This document shows, piece by piece, positions 35,450 through 47,003 of a stretch of 64,000 nt of DNA. This DNA is from Voacanga thouarsii. Its lineage: Eukaryota; Streptophyta; Magnoliopsida; Gentianales; Apocynaceae. Under the pieces are notes generated by a model. It was not told the DNA's origin, ran no database searches, and was given only the letters and a program-made list of their open reading frames with translations. Location: positions 620,001 through 684,000 of the forward strand of contig JANUWF010003376.1 of NCBI GenBank assembly GCA_026120185.1. Reading direction: 5' to 3'. The stretch's first letter is position 1. Each line of letters opens with the position of its first letter. Both the position numbers and the translations under genes were made by a program.

Positions 35450-37182
35450 ACTGGTTTTTGATCAATATAGGGAGCATGGTAGTTAATAAAAATGGAGAAG
35501 ATGATTATACCTGTGATCCTTCGCTGTTTTGGTATGGGATAGGCTTGATGTAAGCTTCACCGTTGAAGCATAGGAGCCTACTATAAAATTTTTTTGGCTT
35601 TGAAGTTTAATCGTGTAAACCCAATTTTAATGGGTATAGGCAGTTGTGGTTTTGTTTTGAATGTTTTTTGTAAGTAAATATGTCCAAAGAAGCCAAAGAA
35701 ATTAGAAAAAAATGAAGAAGAAAGTCTCTGCAATTCACGCGGGAAGAAAAAAAAACGAAGAAGATGATACTGTTCATAAGCCGCTGCCTAAGCCGACCCG
35801 GAGTCGAGCCGAGAACTGTTTCTGTGACTGGAGCCGTGTAAGCCGAGCCGATTGCATAGAATTCATGCCGATTCGCATTTGGAATTTGTAATTGAATTGC
35901 AATTGGAGACCGGGTGGCGCGCGGGTTATCAGGCGAGTTCGTGGGCCGGCAGCAGAGGGCACGCGGGCGCAGGTCGGCTCCACGGGCTGCGGCGAGGGAG
36001 ATCTGGTGCGGGCGCGGATCCGGTACGGCGTGGTGCAGTGGACCGCCATAGTTTTTTTTTGCAATTTTTGTTTTCCCTTTTTCGTTTTGGGTCCCATACC
36101 AGGCGAAGTTAATATTTTTGCAATATTTATATTCTTGGAATATATTTGCATGAAAAATATTAGTAAGGGATTTTAGGATTAAACAAGATCATTAATTAAT
36201 TAATAATGTGTTTAATTCCATTATTTGGGCACTAAGGTTTAAAAAATAGAAAAGCATGAAAACGTTTACTGTTTTCGAGCATGCTATTTTTTTTATGTAC
36301 CTATGTGTGCTTTTTCTCAAAGACCAAAGTCTTTGGGAACATTTTTGACAAGAAAAATATTTTTCTTCAAAAACTAAATGATTATTTTAATTGGTACAAA
36401 AAATTAATCCTTGAATATTTTCTCAAATGATTTAATCCTTAACATAGAAAATATATTAGATTTAGATATTTTTGTAAATTAAAATGGAGAGCCATTTTGT
36501 TTTGTTTTGGACTAGAAAAATGATTTTTCCAAATAAACTTGAGACCAAAGTCTCTAGAAAGTTTTAATTGGAAAATTTTTGAAATCATTAAGTTTTAACT
36601 TAAATAAAATTAGTCCATGGAGAAAATCTCTCAAAGGATATAAGCTTGGACATAGAGATTTTATTGGACTTAGATATTTTATTTTTGAGTTAAGGAAAAA
36701 CTTAATGGAAATTTCAAAAGGATATTTTTCAGAAACCCTTATTTTAAAAGACTAAGTGGGAGAGGGGTTTCAACGGCCCCACGGCTTCCATCACGGTCCT
36801 CATTAGAGATCGTGGGTCCCCTCGCGTCACCCTGGGAGTGAACCCGTATAGGATGGGGATACCATAAGAATCTAGATATAATGGAAGGATGTAATTAATA
36901 ACCCGGGGCACGTACTATGATCGGCCAGCCCATGCTGGAGGTTATAGTGCGAGGTATGTCCATAGGAAATGAGAGGAAACAGCCATCCCACAATGGAGTT
37001 ATTCTCTAGACCATTACCTAGAAGGGAAATTAATTTGTGGTGGTTAATACATTTAGCTTAGGAAACTGTTAATCTTCCCAATAAGCTATGTCAGTTTTCC
37101 TAAGAGCCAAATTATTTTCAGTGGACAAATTTTATTTAATTTTCACAAACTAAATTCTTTCTTTTATTTTCGATTTTCAGAA
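35450..37182 (+). other. Element N 5' leader with GC-rich block
   Basis: About 1.7 kb untranslated. A GC-rich block (about 35780-36040) lies in otherwise AT-rich sequence and is much changed relative to element M. Frames such as 35852-36112 are not conserved in M and are not called. Confidence 0.6.
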
Positions 37183-40100
37183 ATGGTGGGAGGTTCTTTT
37201 AGTCCATTGGCCGTTATTCTCAGGGAGAATAAGTTAACGGGTCCAAACTATGTGGACTGGAAAAGGAACCTGGACATAATACTCACAGCTGAGGAGTATA
37301 AGTATGTCCTTTACGAGACCTGCCCTATTATCGGGAAGGTTCCACCGTTAAAGAGCGAGAGGCTGAGAAGGTGTGGAAGAAAGCTGACAAAATGGCACGT
37401 TGCTATATGTTAGCTTCCATGTCTAATGTGCTCCAATCAAAACACGAGCACATGGCTTCTGCATATGACATAAGTCAATCATTGGCAACTATGTTTGTAG
37501 ACAAGAGCCGGCCCGCAAGGCAGGAGGCGCTTCGAACTATTGTGAACACTAAGATGGCTGAGGGAGCATCAGTCTGAGAGCATATGCTCAAGATGATTGC
37601 TGCTTTCGAGGAGGCGAAAATCTTAGGGGCCGTCATTGACCCCGAGAGCCAAGTGGATATGGTTCTCGAATCTCTACCGGGCTCTTTTACTCAGTTCAAG
37701 TTAAACTATAACATGAATAAGTTGAACATGAGTTTAACTAAACTGATGAAGGAGCTCCAGATGGCGGAGAAGGTCATGAAGCCGCAGTCCAAGTTAAACT
37801 ATAACATGAATAATTTGAACATGAGTTTAACTGAACTGATGAAGGAGCTCCAGATAGCGGAGAAGGTCATGAAGCCGCAGTCAAATGCCATGATTGCTAA
37901 GGCTTCTTCTTCAAGAATTGGGCCTAAACCTAGAAAATTCAAGAGGAAGAAGGGGAATGCAGCTGCCCAGCCCAAGAACCAGCCCAAGGACAAACCAAAG
38001 GGCAAGTGCTTCAAATGTGGCAAGAAGGGACACTGGAAAAATGAGTGTCCAGATCTTCAGGCCAAGAAAAACCCCACAGGTAATGTTTACTATCTAGAGT
38101 CCATATCAATGGTAGGATTAACTTCCACTTGGATTGTTGATTCAGGAGCCACTGATCATATCTGTAACTCCTTGCAAGGGTTTAGGAAGATAAGAAGACT
38201 CAAGAAGGGAAAACATGGGCATCGAGTGGGTAATGGAGCACAAGTCTGGGCCCTTGCAGTGGGAGAGCTGGATCTTATTTTTTATTGTAATAAGATAGTG
38301 GTTTTAAAGGATATTTTATATGTACCTTGTTTTCGTCAGAATTTGATTTCAATTGCAAAACTTATTAATCAAGGATATTCTGTATCTTTCCATTCTGGTA
38401 TTTCTATCAGTAGAGATGCAGAAATTTTATGTACTGGGCACATGTATGGAAATATGTTCTTTCTAAACCCTATCAGCAACCAATCAAATAACCCTCAGTC
38501 TGAACCTTTAACTAAAAAGAGAAAGACCAATATCAATGATTCATACCTTTGGCATCTAAGGTTGGGTCATATTAACTCAACCAGGATTCAGAGGCTAACC
38601 CATGATGGGCCTTTAGGCTCATTGAGATTGGAAAGTTGGCCTCAGTGTGAATCCTGCCTGATGGGAAAGATGACCAAAATGTCATTTACACCAAAGGGGG
38701 ATAGAGCCAAGGAGGTGTTGAGTCTTGTTAACACTGATATGTGTGGTCCGTTGTCTACACCAGCTAGATGAGGTTTTGAGTACTTCATCACTTTCACGGA
38801 TGATTGTACGGGGTATGGTTACATTTACCTGATGAGACGCAAGTTTGACTCTTTTGACAAGTTCAAGGAGTTTAAAGCTGAAGTGGAGCGTCCGACAGGT
38901 AAATTAATCAAAACTCTACGATCGGATCATGGTGGAGAGTACCTCCTAGGAGAATTCAAGGACTACATGGTACATCATGGAATAATATCCCAGCTCTCTG
39001 CGCCGGGAAAACCCCAGCAAAACGGAGTAGTTGAGAGAAGGAATAAGATATTGATGGAAATGGTCCGAAGCATGATGTCTCATGCTACTCTTCCAATGTC
39101 CTTTTGGGGATATGCCCTGAAAACAACGGCATATATTCTGAACTTGGTGCCTTCCAAATCAGTACCTAGGACTCCCTATGAGATGTGGATTGGGCGTAAG
39201 CCAAGTCTGAATCATCTGTGGATTTGGGGATGTCCAGCTTATGTACTGATCAAGGGAGACAAGTTGGAACCAATATCAGAATTATGTTATTTTGTTGGGT
39301 ATCCAAAAAGGACATAAGAAGGTTACTTTTATCATCCTAAGGAGCTGAAGGTACTAGTCAGTACCAATGCTAGATACTTAGAAGCTGATCAAAGTACTTC
39401 CACTAAAGGTTCAACGAGGTTGGAACTTGAGGAGAAGTTATCTATGGAATCAACTTCTTCTGACCTGATTGTGGGATAAAAAGAGGCACAACCTCAAGAG
39501 CCTGTGCAAATGGAGCCTCGTCGTATTGGGAAAGTGTCTAGGGTTCCGGATAGATGGACTGGAGAAGCCTTTGAGCTGGTCTCCGACTATCAGGAACAAG
39601 AACCCACTAGATATAAGGAGGCTATTGCTGATGCGGATGCAAATCTTTGGCATAAAGCAATGAAAGCCGAGATTGAGTCTATGTACCTCAATCAGGTTTG
39701 GGATCTTGTAGCTTCACCTGAGGGGATAAAACCCATTGGGTGCAAGTGGGTATACAAGAGAAAGAGAGGAGCGGATGGGAAGGTGGAAACCTTCAAAGCT
39801 AGGCTTGTGGCGAAAGGGTATACTCAGAAAGAAGGAATTGACTATGAGCAAAACCTTTTCCCCGGTAGCCATGCTTAAATCCATCCGCATCCTCCTTGCC
39901 ATCGCATGTCACTATGACTACGAGATATGGCAAATGGATGTCAAGACGGCATTCTTAAATGGCCATCTTAGCGAAGACATCTATATGTCCCAACCGGAAG
40001 GCTTCATTGCTGAAGGCCAGGAACACATGGTTCGCAAGCTTAAGAAGTCCATTTATGGACTCAAGCAGGCATCGAGAGCATGGAACATTCGTTCTGATGA

Positions 40101-41175
40101 GACTGTAAAGTCTTATGGTTTTATTCAAAACGAAGATGAACCATGCGTGTACAGGAAACTTGAAGGAATTAATGTGGTTTTTCTTGTCCTGTATGTGGAT
40201 TACATTCTACTCATTCGAAATGATGTAGGGACATTGTCATCTACAAAGGTTTAGTTGTCTAGTCAATTCAGTATGAAGGACTCGGGAGAAGCCAGCTACA
40301 TTCTCGGGATTAGGCTTCTTAGAAATAGGAAGCAGAGAATGTTAGGGTTATCCCAAGCGATATACATTGACAAGATGCTGGCCAAGTATAGCATGGACTT
40401 ATGCAAGGGAGCTCTAATCCCTTGCAGACATGGGTTATCATTTTCTTCGAAGGACTGTCCTAAGTCTCAAGAAGAAAAGGACAGAATGAGTAGGTTTCCC
40501 TACGCTTCGGCTGTGGGAAGTCTCATGTACGCCATGTTGTGTACTAGGCCAGATATCTACTTTGTCGTAGGCTTAGTTAGCAGATATCAGTCAAACCCAG
40601 GAGAGGTTCATTGACAAGCTGTAAAGCATATTCTCAAGTACCTCAAGGGAACGAGAGATTATATGCTGGTTTATAGGGCTGATGATTTGGTTCCTACAGG
40701 ATACACAGACTTAGACTTCCAGGCGGATAAGGATGAGAGAAAATCCACTAGTGGATATGTCTTCACCTTGTCTGAAGGAGCAATTTCATGGAGAAGTATT
40801 AAGCTGTCTTGTATTGCTGACTCAACCATGGAAGTTGAGTATGTGGCTGCTTCAGATGCGTCTAAGGAAGCAGTTTGGCTCCGGAAGTTCCTTTCAGAAC
40901 TTGGAGTCATACCACATATGGACAGGCCGATTGTGATGTATTGCGACAACACTGGAGCAGTATCGCAATCTAAGGAACCTCGGAACCACAAGAAGGGGAA
41001 ACACATCGAGAAGAAGTACCACCTGATCCGAGATTTCATCCAGAGACGGGAAGTCATGGTGGAACATATTACCTCAGAAAACAATCTAGCAGATCCATTC
41101 ACCAAGCCTTTGGCTGAGAGAGTCTTGAAGAGACACTTAGACGCCATAGGGGTGGGCACCTATGGACTTACCTAG
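37183..41175 (+). pseudogene. Copia family 1, element N: gag-pol
   Basis: From ATG 37183 (MVGGSFSPLA) to a stop at 41175. Gag is frame-shifted near 37340 (one G fewer than M) and stopped by TGA at 37576. A 93-bp tandem duplication lies at 37698-37883. Zinc knuckle CFKCGKKGHWKNEC at 38007-38048; protease DSGA at 38139-38150; pre-integrase HLRLGHINSTR; integrase LRSDHGGEY. Stops: TGA 38769, TAA 39316, TAA 39475-39477, TAG 40252, TGA 40613; a 1-nt insertion near 39850 shifts RT. The RT box is YVDY instead of YVDD. RNase H is open 40663-41175. Most stops are one transition from Arg, Gln or Trp codons. Confidence 0.93.
37698..37883 (+). repeat. 93-bp in-frame tandem duplication in gag
   Basis: Units 37698-37790 and 37791-37883 each encode KLNYNMN...VMKPQS (31 residues), just before the basic region and zinc knuckle. 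Element M has one copy. The units differ at a few sites. Confidence 0.95.
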
Positions 41176-41182
41176 TCTTAGA

Positions 41183-41197
41183 GTGCAAGTGGGAGAT
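41183..41197 (+). other. Polypurine tract of element N
   Basis: AGTGCAAGTGGGAGAT directly before the 3' LTR; better preserved than that of element P. Confidence 0.85.
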
Positions 41198-43214
41198 TGT
41201 TGGATTGTATGCCCACTTAGACTAGGTTTCTGATGTAAAATTGAATATTTTAATAAAAGAATTTATTTTCAGAAATTGTTTGTGAATTTACTATTTGTTT
41301 GTGCACGATTTTCGTTTGGAACAGACCCATTGTGTTTAAATAAGTGATCCATGTGAATGGTGGTCTTTCACAGTAAGGTATGGATCACGGGTTATTTAAC
41401 ATATAAACATTTGTTCTTAACCTATTGGTGAGACTGGGAACCTCATCATGTTTAGGTTATTATGTTATGAATTCCAAATGGGGAATGGCTTACCTTTAGC
41501 CAGTGAGTAGTCCACTCACTTCATGACATAAGTGTATTTCGAATACGTAGGACAGGACCTATAGTAGTGATTTCTAAAAGTACTATATGATAGAAATCTA
41601 GACTACTACCGCTACAGCGTGGACTAGTACTCTACGACTTGAGTATGAGTTGGTGGTCTGGCGAAGCTGGAAGCATATACTTTGATTTGCTTTAGTTGAG
41701 GTTCTATCGTAGGGCCAATATACTTGCATGTTGGGTATGCGTGACTAGTTAGTTAAGACAGACTTATACAAGATGGTTTCTGCACTATATCGCCCCTTGT
41801 GGTTGTTCGGATGGTCTAAAATGTCCAGGGCCCTGGGAAACATGACTTGAATGTTTGCTTTAGGGTAGCTCCCTTGGAAAGCGAAAACACTCCAGGAAGT
41901 CATGGACCATTGGACTAGAAGCCTAAGTATGGTAGATGTCATTTAGGGGGGTGTTAGTACACTTCTTCCTCTCTAAATGTACGGCGATGTGTAGAGGGGT
42001 ATTTTAGTCATTTCACCTGTAGGTCGGAGACTTTGCGAATGCATCATTGTCCTTGGGGTCAATATTTCCTTATGGTAATATTAGAAAATATTTAAAATGC
42101 AAAATACAGCTATTTATATAGTAGGGGTATTTTGGTCATTCTAGCAGCCAAGGCGATGTGTCTTTTTGGTCCTCGGAATAGCCCGTAAGTCCTAACTAAT
42201 TTTGGGTTGAGGAATTGGTCTCAGTTCAAGAGGATTTTATTTTATTTTATTCAGGAAGTCTAATTTATTATTGGACTGGAATAAAATAAATTAATTAATT
42301 AAAATAGGAGTTGAGAGAAATTAATTATCTAGTTTAATTGGTTAATTAATTATTCAGGGCCTAGGTCCAATATGAATAATTAAGAAATTAACCTGGGTTT
42401 AAACTAGGAGAAATAATTAATGTTTAATTATTTATTGGGTTATTTATATAGGCCCAAGAAATAAATAATTAAAGATTAATTATTATGGTTCATTTGGCTC
42501 ATTAATTATTTATTGGGTTGTTTATATAAGCTCAGGAAATAAATAATTAATGTTTATTATTTTGGGCCTTTGGGTCCAGGAAAAATAATAAATATTTTTC
42601 TGGCCCAATAGCTTGGACCTTAGGGTTTTTTTTCAGATACGGTTAAGAGGAGTTTAGGGTTAGGCCAAACTAATTCTCAGGATAACATCCGGGTGTTTTG
42701 AAATCCTGGGGATATGTTTATCAGATAATGAGAAACCCAGTTTTGGCTAACTAATAAACTAGTCTCTGGTAGAAAAGAAACCCTAATCTCCCTAACCTTA
42801 CAGAGGACTCACGTCTCTCTCTCTGCTCTCTCTCACGTCTCCCTTTTCTTGTTGTTCTTCTTGGACTTTGCTAACCAATAGCAAGTGAACCAATGGGAAT
42901 TGAGACTGTTCCTCTTCACCATAGTGTTCACCGACTAGAGTATAGGCAGAGGAATATTCCGAGAGTTGGAAAGCTTGGCGTTGATGCAAACAAGGCGAAG
43001 TAGAAAGCTAGCGGGTTTTCAACCGGAAGCTTCTTCAAGTGGGCAAAGCGAGGCGATTCCAGTCATTCAATCCGCTCCTACTCAGCCTAGAAGGGTTAAG
43101 GAGCGCAAAGGTATGATCTTCACGCTTCCGTATGGCCTTTAAGGCTCAGTTTATTTTTCTTTCTCTGTTTTTTTTCTCGTAACCAGTGCATGCTCCCCTG
43201 TTTTGTCTCCCTCA
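41198..43214 (+). mobile_element. Element N 3' LTR
   Basis: TGTTGGATTG... to ...TCCCTCA, 2017 bp. It abuts an oppositely oriented LTR piece at 43215. At 41745-41942 it is identical in translation to 62494-62691 of the terminal LTR and shares with it several variants not found at 33411. Confidence 0.93.
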
Positions 43215-43962
43215 TAAATGACATCTACCATCCTTAGGCTTCTAGTCCAATGATCCACGACTTCCTGTAGTATTTCCGCTTTCCAAGGGAGCTACTCTAA
43301 AGCAAACATCCAAGTCATGTTTCCTAGGGCCCTGGACATTTTAGATTATTCGGACAACCACAATGGGCGATATTGTGTAGAAACTATCTTGTACAAGTAT
43401 GTTTTAACTAACTAGTTACATATACCCAATACACAAGTATATTGGTTTTACCATAGAATCTCAACTATAGCATATCAAAGCATTTGCTTCCAGCTTCGTC
43501 AGACCACCAACTCATACTCAAGTTGTAGAGTACTAGTCCACATTGTAGCGGTAGTAGTGTAGGTTTCTACCATATAGTACTTTTAGAAACCACTACTACA
43601 GGTCATATCCTACGTATTCGAAATACGTTTATGTCATGAAGTGGGTGGACTACTCACTGGCTAAAGGTGAGCTATTCCCCATTTAGAATTCATAACATAA
43701 TAACCTAAACATTATGAGATTCCCATTCTCATCAATAGGCTAAGAACAAATGTTTATGTGTTTAAATAACATGTTATCCATACCTTACTGTGAAAGACCA
43801 CCATTCACATAAATTACTTATTTAAACACAATGGGTCTGTTCCAAACGAAATTGTACACAAATAAAAAGTAAATTCACAAACAATTTCTGAAATTAAATT
43901 CTTTTATTAAAATATTAGATTTTACATCAGAAACCTAGTCTAAGAGGGCATACTATCCAATA
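43215..43962 (-). mobile_element. Element M 5' LTR, U3-side fragment
   Basis: Matches 24598-25347 of the M 3' LTR. In minus sense it starts TATTGGATAGTATGCCC (43962), with the canonical TGTTGG changed to TATTGG. It is followed by GTGAC (43963-43967), the partner of 23316-23320. With 31127-31357 it makes up the 5' LTR of element M. Confidence 0.88.
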
Positions 43963-43967
43963 GTGAC

Positions 43968-44017
43968 ATCCCATGAAGTCAAGGCAGACTACGGCATGGA
44001 ATATGTGGGGTGTTAAG
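43968..44017 (+). mobile_element. Ty3/gypsy-like LTR, right end
   Basis: The remaining 50 bp of the LTR starting at 21507. It ends GGGGTGTTAAG, where relatives end GTGTTACA, and is followed by GATAC (44018-44022), against GATAT on the left: a 5-bp duplication with one mismatch. Confidence 0.65.
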
Positions 44018-44150
44018 GATACTCTCACATGCTTATTTTTATTGATCCATATTCATTTGATTTCCACCATATAAGTAATAGAACATATAATCTCACTGTA
44101 GAAAATAGCTTGTAATAAAAAGATTAGAAATTTTAAATTCAACTTAATAT

Positions 44151-44621
44151 ATGACAAACATTAGAAAGATAGAATATTTAAATTTTGAATTAGTAGGAAA
44201 AAAAACTAAGAATACAATATATGATAATAAACATAGATATAATTGTTACTTTCCTTCTCAGTATTCACATAGTTTGCACGTTAATAATTAGTAGTGTAAT
44301 AGTCTTATAGATCTAGTAATCAGCTTTAGAGAAAAATTAGAAGCCCAGGAAAAGAAAATTTGTAATATTTGGGACATAGAATTAAAACATATCAAAGATA
44401 AAAATAAAATATTAGAAAAATTAGTAAATATTTTAGAATATATTAAAGAATAAAATAATACTATACTAAGACAAATGAAACACTTAGAATATTTAAAAGA
44501 AGAAACTAGTCAAAATAAAATAATAATAGTCAAATTTGAAAAGCATGCCCAAGAAATAGAAAAGTTTTACCTAGAAATAAATAAAATATTAAATAATATA
44601 GAAAAACTTATTCTTAGTTAA
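44151..44621 (+). pseudogene. Pararetrovirus C ORF1
   Basis: ATG 44151 to a TAA at 44619-44621, about 157 codons with three internal stops. The second half is strongly helical with heptad-like spacing (REKLEAQEKKI, NKILEKLVNILEYIKE, EIEKFYLEINKILNNIEKL), suggesting a coiled coil. The stop overlaps the ORF2 ATG (TAATG). Badnavirus and tungrovirus ORF1 proteins are small and often coiled-coil; function unknown. Confidence 0.55.
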
Positions 44622-44973
44622 TGTCTTTAGAAGATAATTTAGATTACAAAAAGTGCCTTGTAGAATTAGAAAACTTTCATCCTGACTCTTTAGCATTTAC
44701 TGATTATTTGGAACATCTAATTTAGATAAAATATCCTAAAAAATAATATACAAATAGCATTATTAATTAAATTTTTTGAAAAATTAGAAAGTATAGAAAA
44801 AAGATTGGCAGCTTTAAACTTAGAAAAAGAGATAGATAAACTTACAGTTAAATTCAATAGAATTCCAATAGATAGAAAATAGAAAAAACAAATAACCTAA
44901 AAAATTGGATATTTATCTTTAGAAAATTTCAATAGTGAAAAAATAGAAAAAAAATAAGTAATCTATAGAAGTC
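44621..44973 (+). pseudogene. Pararetrovirus C ORF2
   Basis: ATG 44621 in TAATG. Starts MSLEDNLDYKKC, then a helix with LLIKFFEKLESIEKRLAAL. Size and place match ORF2 of segment A (8014-8364). Two stops and a frame change break it. A virion-associated nucleic-acid-binding role is known for badnavirus ORF2 and is only inferred here. Confidence 0.5.
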
Positions 44974-45660
44974 ATGAGGTAATTATCATTTACAGGACCC
45001 AATAGGACTTTAAATGAGAATACTAGTGTTGAAACATCTATTTTAGAAAGAATTAGGCATTTTAGAGAAAATAGACAAATTCAATTGCAAGAAGTTATAG
45101 ATGTAAATAGAGATGTATAAATCTATAGAAATCATAATATAGATTTACTAAATCCTAGAAGATTATATTAAGTAGGTTGGTTACAATCTCATACAGGTTT
45201 ATTTAGATCCAGTAGAGATGACCTTTTGTCAGTAACCATAGTACCTAGAACACTTAGACTAGTCACTAATGAAAGTCTTAAAAATTTTTAAAATACATAT
45301 ATTTATATGCATTTAGGATTAATAGTAATATGAATTAAAGGCTTAGAGAGATCAGGATTAGGAATGAAAGTTTTATTAACAATATTAGATAAAAGATGGA
45401 AAGATGTTAAGAAAGCACTTATAGCAACTATAGAAATAGACATGAATGAAAATAGAAGAAATTTTTATTGTAGTCCCAATTTTATAATAACTTTAGAAGA
45501 TTTAGCTAAAAATATAGAAATAGGAATTCAAACTAAAGGTTATGAGGATTTTAGTAGAGAAAATTTAACAATAAGCTTAGGCTTTATATGATGATTAAAC
45601 AATGGATCTAGAACTAAACATAAAATAGAAATAAAACCTATTATAGAAGTTATGGCTTGT
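44974..45660 (+). pseudogene. Pararetrovirus C ORF3: movement protein region
   Basis: ATG 44974 (followed two codons later by a stop) leads to a remnant with TYIYMHLGLIVI and then KVLLTILDKRW, the same 30K-type core as segment A. The best open piece is 45364-45591. Stops are frequent. It continues into CP at SKGIQL-like sequence near 45655. Confidence 0.65.
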
Positions 45661-46860
45661 AAAGGAATTCAATTAATAAAACAATAAAAATTAAACAAGA
45701 AATTTTAGTAGGTGAAGAATGGAACCTTACCAAATTTTTAGAATCAAATACTTCTTTAGTACCCAGAGATGGTGTAATTTATCAAAATAATAGAAGGGAA
45801 ACTAGTGTTAGATTTTTTTTAATTATTCAAATACAAATAGAAGAATAGAAGAAGATGAAGATATAGAATCTCTAAGATAAGGAATAGAAAATGTATATAT
45901 ATAGAAATCATACAATTGGAACGTGGCACATATAAAAAATATAGCTACTTGTATAAAATTCATAGTTATGAAATTAGCAAAAAAGTGTACATTTATACAA
46001 ATACAAAAACAATCAAAAAGAGAATATAGTTTTTGTAAAACTATTTATACTCCTCAACATTATGGTCAACAAAATACTAGGAAAATATATAGAAAACCAA
46101 GAAAGAAATATTTTAGGGAAAAGTATTATCTCAAAAAATCCTCAGCTAGAAAACCATATTTAAATAAAGATAGGCATGTTAGAAAATTTAGTAAAAATAG
46201 AACTTATAAAAATAAATTACATTGTAATAGTTATGGCCAGCCTAATCATTTAGCAAGAGATTATCCTATAAAAAATAATTATATAATAAGCAAGCAGCAT
46301 TAGTATAATATGTAAATTAGATATTATTGAAGTAGATGAATATATGTCAGATTCAAAAAGTATATATAGCATAATATCTGTTGATGATGTAGACTACCAA
46401 CAACCTGAGTTAGATAAAGAGATAAAAAAAACTTAGAATTTGTAGAAGAAAAAGAGAATACCCGTTTTTCAAAAAACCAAACGCCTTATTTATCTCAATT
46501 AGATAATGTAGAAGATGCCCTTTAGGAATTAGTCTTTGTAGATTGTGAACATGATTGGATACATAGGAAAGGATCAGATAGCAAACCCTACTACTTATGT
46601 GAAAAATATCCTTCTTTAGCACTTAGATGGCAATGTAGTAATCGTTTACAAGAAGCCTGTAAATTTTGTTTAGAAAAATAAAATATAGAACTAAAAATAA
46701 TCGAAAAAAGAAAAAAAAACAGAAAGAAGATCCTGTAGAACATCATTTAGAAAGAAGAAATAGAATAATAGAACAAAAAGTAGATCAATTAAAAGATCAT
46801 GTGTATAAAACAAATATTGAACAAGTTCAAAAATTCAAGATAGTTATAATACGACTATAG
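45660..46860 (+). pseudogene. Pararetrovirus C ORF3: coat protein with internal deletion
   Basis: Aligns with segment B 13940-14180 and then jumps at about 45900 to B 15058 onward, so about 875 bp of CP are missing. The piece 45923-46303 holds the basic region and a zinc-knuckle relic CNSYGQPNHLARDY (second and last Cys replaced by Tyr). The second Cys signature near 46577-46657 has Tyr or Arg at three Cys positions. Tyr at the second knuckle Cys is shared with segment B. Confidence 0.75.
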
Positions 46861-47003
46861 AAATATTAGACATAAAGAAAAACAATAGAACCTATAGTAT
46901 TGATTTTCTTGTCCTTATTAAAATAGGAACCTTAGAATTAGAAGTACCAGCTTTAATTGATACTAGTTGTAGCAATTCAATCATTAATAGCACAATAATT
47001 CTT
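46860..47003 (+). pseudogene. Pararetrovirus C ORF3: protease fragment
   Basis: Reads RTYSIDFLVLIKIGTLELE, then ALIDTSCSNSII: the catalytic Asp and Thr are kept and the Gly is Ser, the complement of segment B. Homology to B ends at about 47003 (aataattcttg), where non-viral AT-rich sequence begins. Confidence 0.65.

Noticed and set aside
35774..36176. Frames of 86-125 aa on both strands
   Set aside because: GC-rich leader of element N; not conserved in M and no recognisable motif.
41745..41942. 65-aa minus-strand frame repeated at 62494-62691
   Set aside because: It lies in LTR sequence and is broken in other family LTRs; identity reflects LTR relatedness, not a gene.
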